Part shown: positions 44,154 to 51,708 of the stretch, piece after piece
Layout: each line of letters opens with the position of its first letter
How positions within the stretch are numbered: position 1 is the first letter of the stretch
Assembly: GCA_964556225.1 (NCBI GenBank)
Contig: CAZKVJ010000008.1
Coordinates: 1-64,000, forward strand
From: CAZKVJ01 sp964556225
GTDB taxonomy: Bacteria > Actinomycetota > Acidimicrobiia > Acidimicrobiales > Ilumatobacteraceae
Direction of reading: 5' to 3'
Length of the DNA: 64,000 nt
Program-made: the position numbers and the translations under genes
Notes under the pieces: generated by a model
What the model saw: only the letters and a program-made list of their open reading frames with translations
Databases searched by the model: none
What the model was told of the DNA's origin: nothing

Positions 44154-44794
44154 GCGTCGATGCCGCCGAAGCGGCGGTCGCGCCGGCGGTAGTCGTCGAC
44201 GGCCATCTCCAGGTGCGTGGCGTCGACCTCGCCCCACGGCAGGTCCAAGAAGACGAGCTCGGCGTACGCCAGCTCCCAGACCAGCGACGGTGGCAGTCGC
44301 GTCGGTGGCCCCAGCACCACCACCAGATCCGGTTCCACGCCAGCCGGCGCGAGCACGGCCGCGGCCAGGGTCGCCTCGTCGAGGTCGTCGGGCCGCTGGC
44401 CGGCCTGGACCAGCCGGTCGAGCGTGCGGGCGAAGCGCCGCTGGCCGTCGGCATCGGGGTCGATGGCAACGCTCACCCCACCGCCGAGCGCAGCGACGAC
44501 GGCGCCGGTCTCGTCGAGCGCCCCTGCGCTGGCCTCGAGAAGGTCCGCCACCAGGCGGTCGTGGTCGGCCGGCTCGAGGTCGCCGGCGACCGGGCGCAGC
44601 GTGAGCCACGGCACCGACAGCTCGGCCACGGCCTTCGAGAACGTGGAGATCCGCTGCTGCCACCGGTCCGTCCCGAACCGCAGCCAGTCGCCGGCCGTGC
44701 CGCCGGCCAGCTCGACGTGGGCCAGCACGGGACGCTCGGGCGCCGGCGGGACCGGCGATCGGGAGCGGCGGCGAGCGGACGGCACGGAGGACAT
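44150..44794 (-). CDS. non-catalytic cis-prenyltransferase (UppS) homologue
   Basis: The C-terminal half of this 214-residue protein aligns without gaps to the end of undecaprenyl diphosphate synthase: DLVVVLGPP...LVWELAYAELVFLDLPWGEVDATHL, then DDYRRRDRRFGG. It keeps the terminal R-x-G motif (Arg208-Phe209-Gly210). It has lost the catalytic pieces: no D-G-N-G-R-W-A P-loop, and the R-T-S-G-E substrate segment reads VVLGPP. The rest is a plausible degenerate CPT fold (FGTDRWQQRISTFSKAVAELSVPWLTLRPV). It is divergent from the catalytic uppS, 35 bases away, and coupled to recO. A regulatory or R-x-G-donating partner subunit is inferred. Confidence 0.8.
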   Translation of the reverse strand: MSSVPSARRRSRSPVPPAPERPVLAHVELAGGTAGDWLRFGTDRWQQRISTFSKAVAELSVPWLTLRPVAGDLEPADHDRLVADLLEASAGALDETGAVVAALGGGVSVAIDPDADGQRRFARTLDRLVQAGQRPDDLDEATLAAAVLAPAGVEPDLVVVLGPPTRLPPSLVWELAYAELVFLDLPWGEVDATHLEMAVDDYRRRDRRFGGIDA

Positions 44795-44829
44795 CGTCCC
44801 ACAGCCTCCGAGGGATATGGTGGCCCGTC

Positions 44830-45546
44830 GTGCCTGGAGACCGTCCGACCATCGAGCCCGCCCAGGGGGTGAGCACCGCTGCGTCAGGCATCCACGTGGC
44901 CTGCATCATGGACGGCAACGGCCGCTGGGCGCGCCGCCAGGGGCTGCCCCGCACCGCCGGGCACACGGCGGGAGAAGAGGCCCTCGCGGAGATCACCAGG
45001 GCGGCGTCCCGGCGCGGGATCGGGTGGCTCACGGTGTTCGGCTTCAGCACGGAGAACTGGGTCCGGCCGCGCGCCGAGGTGCGCCACATCCTCGGGCTGC
45101 ACAAGCGGCTCTTCGGGCGGGTGGAGGAGCTGAACGAGAACAACGTCCGGGTCCGCTGGATCGGCCGTCCCTTCGACAGCGTCGACGCCCGCACTCCGGC
45201 CTTCGTGCAGCGGGCCATCCGCCGGGCGATCGACGACACCGCCGCCAACACGGGGATGACGCTGACGGTCGCCTTCGACTACGGCAGCCGGGCCGAGCTG
45301 TTGCATGCCGCCCGTGCCGTGCTGGATGCACCGCCGCCCGCCGGGGTCACGACCGCCGACGTCGCCGCCCACCTCTACGATCCTGAGCTGCCGCCGGTCG
45401 ACCTGCTGGTGCGGACCTCGGGAGAGACACGCGTGTCGAACTTCCTCCTGTGGCAGATCGCGGGGGCCCACGTGTACTTCACGGAGCGAACCTGGCCCGA
45501 TTTCGACGCCACCGAGCTCGACGCCGCGCTCGCCCTGGTCCGTTGA
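44830..45546 (+). CDS. uppS: undecaprenyl/polyprenyl diphosphate synthase, lacking the C-terminal R-x-G motif
   Basis: This cis-prenyltransferase makes the long-chain lipid carrier for cell-wall synthesis. The 238 residues hold the full catalytic set: IMDGNGRWA (Asp28), LTVFGFSTENW, VRWIG, VAFDYGSRAEL and the VRTSGETRVSNFLLWQ stretch (about 194-209) before YFTERTWPDFD. Normal bacterial enzymes continue with a tail ending R-R-F-G-G; this one stops at LALVR, just before that motif. Neither alternative frame restores it. The GTG start is used. TTG of the helicase gene overlaps the stop (TTGA). The missing R-x-G may be supplied by the divergent homologue. Confidence 0.93.
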   Translation: MPGDRPTIEPAQGVSTAASGIHVACIMDGNGRWARRQGLPRTAGHTAGEEALAEITRAASRRGIGWLTVFGFSTENWVRPRAEVRHILGLHKRLFGRVEELNENNVRVRWIGRPFDSVDARTPAFVQRAIRRAIDDTAANTGMTLTVAFDYGSRAELLHAARAVLDAPPPAGVTTADVAAHLYDPELPPVDLLVRTSGETRVSNFLLWQIAGAHVYFTERTWPDFDATELDAALALVR

Positions 45547-47480
45547 GCGCTGCACCTCCGTCGCCGGCCGCGGCAGCGCTCGGTCGCGTCACCGGGGCGC
45601 TCGACGCCGCCGAGGACCGGGCGGGCCAGCGCCAGATGGCCGAGGCGGTGGCCGCCGCCATCGAGTCGGGCCGCCACCTGGTGGTGCAGGCGGGCACCGG
45701 CACCGGCAAGACGCTCGCCTACCTGGTGCCCGCCATCCGCTCGGGCCGGCGGGTGGTGGTCGCTACCGCCACCAAGGCCCTCCAGGACCAGCTGGCCGGC
45801 AAGGACCTCCCTTTCCTCGAGCAGCACCTCGGCCAGCCGTTCGAGTGGGCGGTGCTGAAGGGGCGCAGCAACTACGTCTGCCTCCAGCGGGTCCGCGAGG
45901 TCAGCGGGGCCGCGTCCGACCAGCTGGAGCTCGACGGGCTGGCGCCGCGCATCCAGGTCGAAGTGCGCCGTCTCGCCGAATGGTCCGGCACCACCGCCAG
46001 CGGCGATGTCGCGGACCTCGACTGGGCACCGAGCGAGGCGGCCTGGGCGGCGGTGTCGGTCGGCAGCGACGAGTGCCCGGGCGCGAGCCGCTGCCCGGTG
46101 GGCGAGTCGTGCTTCGCCGAGGCGGCCCGCCGGCGTGCCGCAGCCGCCGACGTCGTCGTCGTCAACCTGCACCTGTACGGCCTGCACGTGGCGAGCGGCG
46201 GGGCGATCCTGGCCGAGCACGACGTCGTTGTGTTCGACGAGGCGCACCAGCTCGAGGACGTGATGAGCGACACCGTGGGTGTTTCGGTCGGGGCGGGGCG
46301 GTTCACCACGCTGGCCGGCTCGCTCGGGCGGATCCTGCAGGATCCGGCGCTCGTGGGCGCGGTGGCCGACGCCGGGCTGGCGCTGCGCGGCTCGCTCGCC
46401 CCTCACGCCGGCGAACGGCTTCCGAGCCCGCTGCCGGCCGACATCGCCGGCAGCCTCTCGCTCGGCCGGGAGCGCGTCGATCGCGCCCTCGACGCCCTCC
46501 GGGCGATCGACACCGAGGTCGAGGAGGCCAAGCAACGGCGGCTGCGGGCGCAGACGCTCGCCGGGCGACTGCTCGAGGCGATCGACGTCGCGCTCGGCGA
46601 GCACGAGGGCTCGGTGGCGTTCGTGTCCGGCCCGCCCGAGCGACCACGGCTCGAGGTGGCGCCGCTCGACGTCGGGCCGGCGCTGGCCGCTGCGGTCTGG
46701 CACCACCACACCGGGATCCTCACCAGCGCGACGATCCCCAGCTCGCTGCCCCGGCGGGTCGGCCTCGACGCTGCGGCCGTGGACGAGCTCGACGTCGGGA
46801 GCCCGTTCGACTACGCCACGAACGGACTCCTGTACTGCGCAATGCACCTGCCCGACCCACGCTCGGCGGACTTCGCTGCCGCGAGCCACGACGAGATCGC
46901 TGCGCTCGTCGATGCGGCCGGTGGGCGCACCCTCGCCCTGTTCACGTCGTGGCGGGCCATGGACGCTGCGGCCGAAGCGGTGCGCGCCAGGGTTCCGCAC
47001 CGGATCCTCACCCAGCGCGACCTGCCGAAGCCGGCGCTGGTGCGGGAGTTCGCGGCCGACGAGGCGACGTGCCTGTTCGCCACCGCCGGCCTGTTCCAGG
47101 GCGTCGACGTTCCCGGGCGCACGCTGTCGCTGGTGATCGTCGACCGGATCCCGTTCCCCCGACCCGACGATCCCCTGCTGGCGGCCCGCCGCGAGCTGCT
47201 CGGCGCCGCCGCGTTCGGCGAGATCGACGTGCCCCGGGCGGCGACGCTTCTGGCCCAGGCCACCGGCCGGCTCATCCGCACCGCCACCGACCGTGGTGTG
47301 GTGGCGGTGCTCGACCGGCGCCTGGGGACGGCCCGCTACCGTTGGGACATCGTGCGAGCGCTCCCGCCGATGCGGCGCACTCGCGACCGCGCCGACGCCG
47401 AGACCTTCCTGCGTGCCCTCACCCCTCCTCCCCGTTCTGGTCCTTCCCGTTCGAGGGATCAGGGGGCGAGGAGGCGGTAG
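45543..47480 (+). CDS. DinG/XPD-like ATP-dependent helicase
   Basis: This is a superfamily 2 iron-sulfur helicase of 645 residues. It has a Q-motif region, Walker A VQAGTGTGKTLAYLVPA (about 48-64), motif Ia ATKALQDQL, four cysteines arranged as in the FeS domain (YVCLQR...DECPGASRCPVGESC), the DEAH box VFDEAHQLEDV and motif VI ATGRLIRTATDRG. TTG start coupled to uppS. The C-terminus RSGPSRSRDQGARRR is encoded by a GTTCTGGTCC-family repeat and overlaps the convergent regulator gene by 22 bases. Confidence 0.92.
   Translation: MSAAPPSPAAAALGRVTGALDAAEDRAGQRQMAEAVAAAIESGRHLVVQAGTGTGKTLAYLVPAIRSGRRVVVATATKALQDQLAGKDLPFLEQHLGQPFEWAVLKGRSNYVCLQRVREVSGAASDQLELDGLAPRIQVEVRRLAEWSGTTASGDVADLDWAPSEAAWAAVSVGSDECPGASRCPVGESCFAEAARRRAAAADVVVVNLHLYGLHVASGGAILAEHDVVVFDEAHQLEDVMSDTVGVSVGAGRFTTLAGSLGRILQDPALVGAVADAGLALRGSLAPHAGERLPSPLPADIAGSLSLGRERVDRALDALRAIDTEVEEAKQRRLRAQTLAGRLLEAIDVALGEHEGSVAFVSGPPERPRLEVAPLDVGPALAAAVWHHHTGILTSATIPSSLPRRVGLDAAAVDELDVGSPFDYATNGLLYCAMHLPDPRSADFAAASHDEIAALVDAAGGRTLALFTSWRAMDAAAEAVRARVPHRILTQRDLPKPALVREFAADEATCLFATAGLFQGVDVPGRTLSLVIVDRIPFPRPDDPLLAARRELLGAAAFGEIDVPRAATLLAQATGRLIRTATDRGVVAVLDRRLGTARYRWDIVRALPPMRRTRDRADAETFLRALTPPPRSGPSRSRDQGARRR
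47433..47463. repeat. GTTCTGGTCC-family element, hybrid with the CCCGTTCGAGGG type
   Basis: CCGTTCTGGTCC is followed by CCCGTTCGAGGG and ATCAG, which together fold as CTGGTC...CCC-gttcga-GGG-ATCAG. It lies inside the 3' end of the helicase gene and the end of the convergent response-regulator gene. It combines the start of the family at 34619 and 59016 with the core seen at 10688. A two-way terminator role is likely. Confidence 0.6.
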
Positions 47481-48145
47481 CCGATGCCGCGGACGGTGAC
47501 GATGAGGCGGGGGTCGTCGGGCTGGTCCTCGATCTTGAGCCGGAGACGCCGGACGTGGGCGTCGACGAGGCGGCTGTCGCCCAGGTAGTCGTACCCCCAG
47601 ACCCGCTCGAGGAGCTGGTCGCGCGACAGGACCATCCCGGCGTGATCGGCGAACTCGCACAGCAGCCGGAACTCCGTCTTGGTCAAGTTGAGCTCGCGTC
47701 CCGCCTTCAGCACCACGCCCTGGGTGCGCCGGAGCTCGACATCGCCGAACCGGCTCGTCGCCGTGGCCGGGGCCGGCGCGTGGAGCTGCACCCGCCGCAG
47801 CAGCGCCCGGATCCTGGCGGCCAATTCCTTCGGGACCACGGGCTTCGTGACGTAGTCGTCGGCACCGGCCTCGAGGCCGGCCACCAGGTCGTACGTGTCG
47901 GTCTGGGCGGTCACGACGATGATCGGCACGATGCTCGTGGAGCGGATCGTCCGGCAGACCTCGAAGCCCGACAGGTCCGGCAGGCGGAGATCGAGCAGCA
48001 CCAGGTCGGGCTCCTGCTCGGCGAACGCCTCCAGCCCGCTGCGACCGTCCGGGGCCTCTCGCACCTCGTAGCCCTCGTCTTCGAGCGCCAAGCGCAACGC
48101 CAGGCGGATCGGCTCGTCGTCCTCGATGAAGAGCAGCGTGTGCAC
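47459..48145 (-). CDS. OmpR/PhoB-type response regulator (MtrA-like)
   Basis: The 228-residue regulator has receiver motifs LFIEDDEP, phospho-acceptor Asp52 in VLLDLRLPDLSG and Lys in YVTKPVVPKEL, then a winged-helix domain (LTKTEFRLLCEFADHAG; DSRLVDAHVRRLRLKIE; VRGIGYRLL). It starts at GTG. The kinase (MtrB-like) and GerMN lipoprotein (LpqB-like) genes lie on the other strand after a 237-base spacer, so the set resembles MtrA-MtrB-LpqB but with the regulator flipped. The assignment is by context. Confidence 0.88.
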   Translation of the reverse strand: MHTLLFIEDDEPIRLALRLALEDEGYEVREAPDGRSGLEAFAEQEPDLVLLDLRLPDLSGFEVCRTIRSTSIVPIIVVTAQTDTYDLVAGLEAGADDYVTKPVVPKELAARIRALLRRVQLHAPAPATATSRFGDVELRRTQGVVLKAGRELNLTKTEFRLLCEFADHAGMVLSRDQLLERVWGYDYLGDSRLVDAHVRRLRLKIEDQPDDPRLIVTVRGIGYRLLAP

Positions 48146-48307
48146 GGGCCTCCCTGTCCTGGCCGTTCGGGTTCGGACATTCTGTTACGCAAATCGCGCA
48201 AAGCGGGCGTTGTCCTGTCACAGACACCGGGGAAGATGCTGGTGTTCACGCTGCCCCGGTGGGACGCCTTCCTCCCCCTGGCGTTCCACCGGCAGCGGGA
48301 ATTCTCC

Positions 48308-48341
48308 GTCAGTGGGCCCGACACCAGTCGGGCCCACTGAC
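48308..48341. promoter_or_regulatory. 15-bp stem hairpin in the divergent spacer
   Basis: A perfect 15-pair stem (GTCAGTGGGCCCGAC with its complement) closes an ACCA loop. It lies in the 237-base spacer between the divergent regulator gene and the STAS gene, 41 bases before the latter. It could end a short plus-strand transcript or act as a 5' leader structure of the STAS mRNA. The same spacer holds GTTACGC (48184-48190) and CTGTCACAG (48215-48223), which could be regulator half-sites; nothing else is evident. Confidence 0.6.
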
Positions 48342-48382
48342 GTATCCGACACCGGCACAGCCGGCGAGGACGAGGAGGCTCC

Positions 48383-48736
48383 ATGCTCGACATCGACGTC
48401 ACCACGGTGCTCGACCCCCGCCCCACCACCTGGGTCCGCCTCGACGGACCCCTGGCCACCCCCGACCAGGCCCACGCACTCCGCCAGGCCATCGCCCTGC
48501 TGCCGATCGGGATGCCCACGGTGATCGACCTCAGCGGTGCCACCCTGGTCTCACCAGCCGGCATCCTCGGGCTGAGCCACATCGCCGACGACGTCGCCGC
48601 GGATCACGGCCGGCTCGTGGTGGTCTGCCCCGACCTCGACGTCCGGGCCCGCCTCGTGCTCGCGGACGTCGACGTCCGGGCCACCCTGCTGCACTCCTGC
48701 GAGCAGGCTCGCCTGCTCGTCGCCAGCGCGGCCTGA
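48383..48736 (+). CDS. STAS-domain protein (anti-sigma antagonist-like)
   Basis: The 117-residue product has the STAS pattern of alternating strands and helices. The central TVIDLSGATLVSPAGILGLSHIAD corresponds to the phospho-serine loop of SpoIIAA-type antagonists, but where those have D-S-S-G this has S-P-A-G, so classical serine phosphorylation is doubtful. A C-terminal cysteine lies in HSCEQARLL. GGAGG precedes the ATG at good spacing. It is 49 bases upstream of the MtrB-like kinase gene and probably co-transcribed. Confidence 0.75.
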   Translation: MLDIDVTTVLDPRPTTWVRLDGPLATPDQAHALRQAIALLPIGMPTVIDLSGATLVSPAGILGLSHIADDVAADHGRLVVVCPDLDVRARLVLADVDVRATLLHSCEQARLLVASAA

Positions 48737-48785
48737 TCCGGGCGCCTGACACGAGGCCGGGCCGGCGAGCCGCGATACTTCCGGG

Positions 48786-50177
48786 GTGGCCCGCCCACCC
48801 CGCCGTCCGCGCCGCTCCCTCGGCCTTCGAGCGCGGGTGTCGTTGTACTTCGCACTCGCGGCGTTGGTGGCGTCGCTGCTCCTCGCGGTGGTCACCTACG
48901 CCGTGGCCCGCTCGTACCTACTCGACCAGCGCGACGAGGTGGCGCTCAGCCAGGCGTTCAACAACGCCCAGAGCGTGCGCTCCAGCCTCCGCGCCGACCG
49001 CGAGCCGCCGGGCGACTTGATCCGCAGCGTCCGCACCGAGGGCGAGGGCTACGCGCTGCTCCACCTCACCGACGACGACCAGTTCTTCCCCCAGGACCTG
49101 CGCTTCACCCAAGATGGCCTGCCCTCGGATCTCGAGGTCGAGGTGCTCGGGGGCACCACCGGCCTGCAGCTCGGAACGGTCGACGGCGAGCCCTACGTGG
49201 TGGTCGGGGTCGACATCGCCGAGCTCGGTGCCCACTACTTCGAGGCCTTCCCGCTCCGCAACGTCGAGCGCACCCTGCGCATCATCGGAACGGCGCTCGT
49301 GGCCGGTGTCATCGCCAGCGTGGTCGTGTCGGCCGTGGCCGGCTGGTGGATGAGCCGTCGACTGCTGCGACCACTGAGCCGCGTCGCCGACGCCGCCGGT
49401 GAGATCGCCTCCGGCAGCCTCGACGCCCGCCTCGAACCCGAGAACGACCCCGACCTCGACCGCCTCGCCAGCTCGTTCAACGAGATGGCTGACGCCGTGC
49501 AGACCCGCATCGAGCGAGAGGCCCGCTTCGCATCCGACGTGAGCCACGAGCTGCGCACCCCGATCACCTCGCTGAGCGCGGCCGTCGAGGTGCTCGATGG
49601 CCGGCGCGACGAGCTGCCCGAGCGCAGCCAGCAGGCGCTCGACGTCGTGGTGAGCCAGGTGCGCCGCTTCGACCAGATGGTCCTCGACCTGCTCGAGCTG
49701 TCCCGTCTCGACGCCGGCACCTCCGAGCTGCATCGCGACCCGGTGTCGTTGCCGTCCGTCGTCGCCCAGATCGCCCAGCACAACGGCTACGGCGCCATCC
49801 CGATCGCCGCCGGCCCGGGCGCCGACCGGCCGATCGACGTCGACAAGCGCCGTCTCGAGCGCATCGTCGTGAACCTGCTCGACAACGCCCGCGACTACGC
49901 TGGCGGCGCCACCGGCATCACCATCGACTCGAATGGCGACGGCCTCGTGCTGCTCGGTGTCGAAGACGCCGGGCCCGGTGTCTCCGCCGGGGAGCGCCGG
50001 CGGATCTTCGAGCGGTTCTCTCGCGGGACCGCGGCCCGCCATCGTGTCGGCGGCACCGGTCTGGGGCTCGCGCTCGTCGCTGAGCACGCGATGGCCCACG
50101 GTGGCGACGCGTGGGTGGAGGATCGCCCCGAAGGCGGCGCCCGCTTCGTGGTCAGCTTCCCGGTGGCGCGCCCATGA
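48786..50177 (+). CDS. sensor histidine kinase (MtrB-like)
   Basis: This 463-residue kinase has a basic N-terminus, membrane segments at about 18-41 and 166-188 flanking an external sensor domain, then HAMP (RLLRPLSRVADAAGEIASG), HisKA with SDVSHELRTPITSLSAAVEVLDGRRDEL split over the phospho-acceptor His254, and HATPase_c with NLLDNARDYAGG, VEDAGPGV and GTGLGLALVAEHA. The GTG start is used. The stop overlaps the lipoprotein start as ATGA. The ERSQQALDVV region and the genomic context are MtrB-like. Confidence 0.9.
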   Translation: MARPPRRPRRSLGLRARVSLYFALAALVASLLLAVVTYAVARSYLLDQRDEVALSQAFNNAQSVRSSLRADREPPGDLIRSVRTEGEGYALLHLTDDDQFFPQDLRFTQDGLPSDLEVEVLGGTTGLQLGTVDGEPYVVVGVDIAELGAHYFEAFPLRNVERTLRIIGTALVAGVIASVVVSAVAGWWMSRRLLRPLSRVADAAGEIASGSLDARLEPENDPDLDRLASSFNEMADAVQTRIEREARFASDVSHELRTPITSLSAAVEVLDGRRDELPERSQQALDVVVSQVRRFDQMVLDLLELSRLDAGTSELHRDPVSLPSVVAQIAQHNGYGAIPIAAGPGADRPIDVDKRRLERIVVNLLDNARDYAGGATGITIDSNGDGLVLLGVEDAGPGVSAGERRRIFERFSRGTAARHRVGGTGLGLALVAEHAMAHGGDAWVEDRPEGGARFVVSFPVARP

Positions 50178-50836
50178 GCCGAGCATCGGTGTCCCGGTGG
50201 CGGATCGGCCTCGCCGTGGGCGCCGGCGCCCTCGCGGCGACCGTGGCGGCGGCGTGCGGCGTGCCGGCCGAGGGCGGCTTCCAGCAGGTGGAGCCGAACG
50301 ACATCCCCTACGGGCTCGACGAGACCACCGTCGCCCCGACCACCTCAACGCCGACGACCGTGCCGGAGAGCACCACCAGCACCACCACCGTGGAGAGCAC
50401 CACCACCATCGCCGTCGAGGAGGTCCGGCTCTACTTCGTGTCCGGGCTGCGACTGCTTCCCACCGCCAGGGTCCTGGTGAGCCCGGCGACCGAGCAGCAG
50501 GTGGTGGCCGCCCTGATCGACGGCCCCGGGGAGGGGGACGAGTTCGCCGGCATCCGCTCGGCGCTGCCCGACGACTCCGAGATGATCGTGACCGTCGAGC
50601 GCGGCACCGCCAGGGTCGAGCTCCCGCCGGGGCTCCTCACGTCGATCCCGAGCCAGGACCAGCGCTACGCCGTGGCCCAGATCGTGCTGACGCTCACCCG
50701 CCGGCCGGGCATCGGCCAGGTCGTGTTCACCAGCGGCGGGCTCCCCCAACAGGTGCCACGAGGCGGCGGCGATGTCACGGACGAGCCAGTGACGTTCGAG
50801 GACTACCAGAACCTGATCGGCCCCTCGAGCGCCTGA
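50174..50836 (+). CDS. GerMN-domain lipoprotein (LpqB-like)
   Basis: This is a 220-residue exported lipoprotein. It has a signal peptide with hydrophobic core and lipobox VAAAC, a Thr/Ser/Pro-rich linker (about 50-85), then one GerMN domain (VRLYFVSGLRLLPTARVL; VVAALIDGPGEGDEFAGIRSALP; YAVAQIVLTLTRRPGIGQVVFTSGG). In mycobacteria LpqB, with GerMN, modulates MtrB; this shorter protein, coupled to the kinase by ATGA, may do the same. The second, beta-propeller part of LpqB is absent. Confidence 0.85.
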   Translation: MSRASVSRWRIGLAVGAGALAATVAAACGVPAEGGFQQVEPNDIPYGLDETTVAPTTSTPTTVPESTTSTTTVESTTTIAVEEVRLYFVSGLRLLPTARVLVSPATEQQVVAALIDGPGEGDEFAGIRSALPDDSEMIVTVERGTARVELPPGLLTSIPSQDQRYAVAQIVLTLTRRPGIGQVVFTSGGLPQQVPRGGGDVTDEPVTFEDYQNLIGPSSA

Positions 50837-50868
50837 GCACGCTCACGCCGTGCGACCACGAGCCGTCC

Positions 50869-51708
50869 TCAGTACCCCAGCCGCTGGATCCGGTCCGGCC
50901 GGCGCTGCCAGTCCTTGTCGACGGTCACGTGCAGCTCGACGAACGCCCCCGGCGGCAGCTGGGCCCGGACCGCCTCGCCGACCCGCTTGAGCACCGCACC
51001 GTGACGGCCGATCACCATGCCCTTCTGGCTCTCGCGCTCGACGACGATCTCGATGCGGATGCGCGGCCACTCCCACTCGGTCACCCGGGTGGCGATGGAG
51101 TACGGCAGCTCGTCGTGGGTGGCGGCCAGCAGCTGCTCGCGCACCAGCTCGGCGACCCACGTCTCCTCCGGCTGGTCGGTGACCATGTCCGGCGGGAAGT
51201 AGGCCGGACCCTCGGGCAGGCGCGCCGACAGGTGGTCGACGAGCTCCTCGATCCCCTGCCCAGTCCGTGCCGACACGGGGAAGTACGCCTGCGCCTCGAG
51301 CGACGCGGCGGCGCCGAGCTGGGCCATCACCTGGTCGCGCGAGGCAAGGTCCACCTTGTTCACGACCACCACGGCGCTGGCCACGTCGATCCGCTCGGCC
51401 ACCCAGCGGTCACCGCGGCCGAACGGCTGGGTGGCGTCGAGCACCAGGCACACCACGTCGACGTCGCCGGCGCTGTCGAGCGCGGTCGCGTTCACCCGCT
51501 CGCCCAGCGCACTGACGGGCTTGTGGAGCCCCGGCGTGTCGACGAAGACGAGCTGCGCATCGGGCCGGTTGCACACGCCCATCACCCGGGTCCGCGTGGT
51601 CTGCGGCTTGTCGGAGACGATGCTGATCTTGCGGGCGCAGATGGCGTTCACCAGCGTCGACTTGCCCACGTTGGGCCGCCCGACGAGCGTGACGAAGCCG
51701 GAGCGCAT
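50869..51708 (-). CDS. era: GTPase Era
   Basis: Era is an essential GTPase that binds 16S rRNA during 30S maturation. The 279 residues have G1 GRPNVGKST, the switch region KPQTTRTRVMGV, G3 DTPGLHK, G4 NKVD, G5 SARTGQG, and a C-terminal KH domain (ESQKGMVIGRHGAVLKRVGEAVR). The ATG shares a base with the stop of the upstream acyl-CoA synthetase gene (TGATG). Its 3' end is 32 bases from the convergent lipoprotein gene. Confidence 0.96.
   Translation of the reverse strand: MRSGFVTLVGRPNVGKSTLVNAICARKISIVSDKPQTTRTRVMGVCNRPDAQLVFVDTPGLHKPVSALGERVNATALDSAGDVDVVCLVLDATQPFGRGDRWVAERIDVASAVVVVNKVDLASRDQVMAQLGAAASLEAQAYFPVSARTGQGIEELVDHLSARLPEGPAYFPPDMVTDQPEETWVAELVREQLLAATHDELPYSIATRVTEWEWPRIRIEIVVERESQKGMVIGRHGAVLKRVGEAVRAQLPPGAFVELHVTVDKDWQRRPDRIQRLGY

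Noticed and set aside
44830..45600. Frameshift as the cause of the shortened UppS C-terminus
   Set aside because: Reading the other two frames past LALVR gives no R-R-F-G-G or similar. The TTGA overlap with the helicase start also argues that the stop is genuine.
48236..48340. 34-codon frame in the divergent spacer before the STAS gene
   Set aside because: GGGGAAG abuts the ATG too closely for a ribosome-binding site, the end is dictated by the hairpin palindrome, and no homologue is known to me. Mentioned only in connection with the hairpin.
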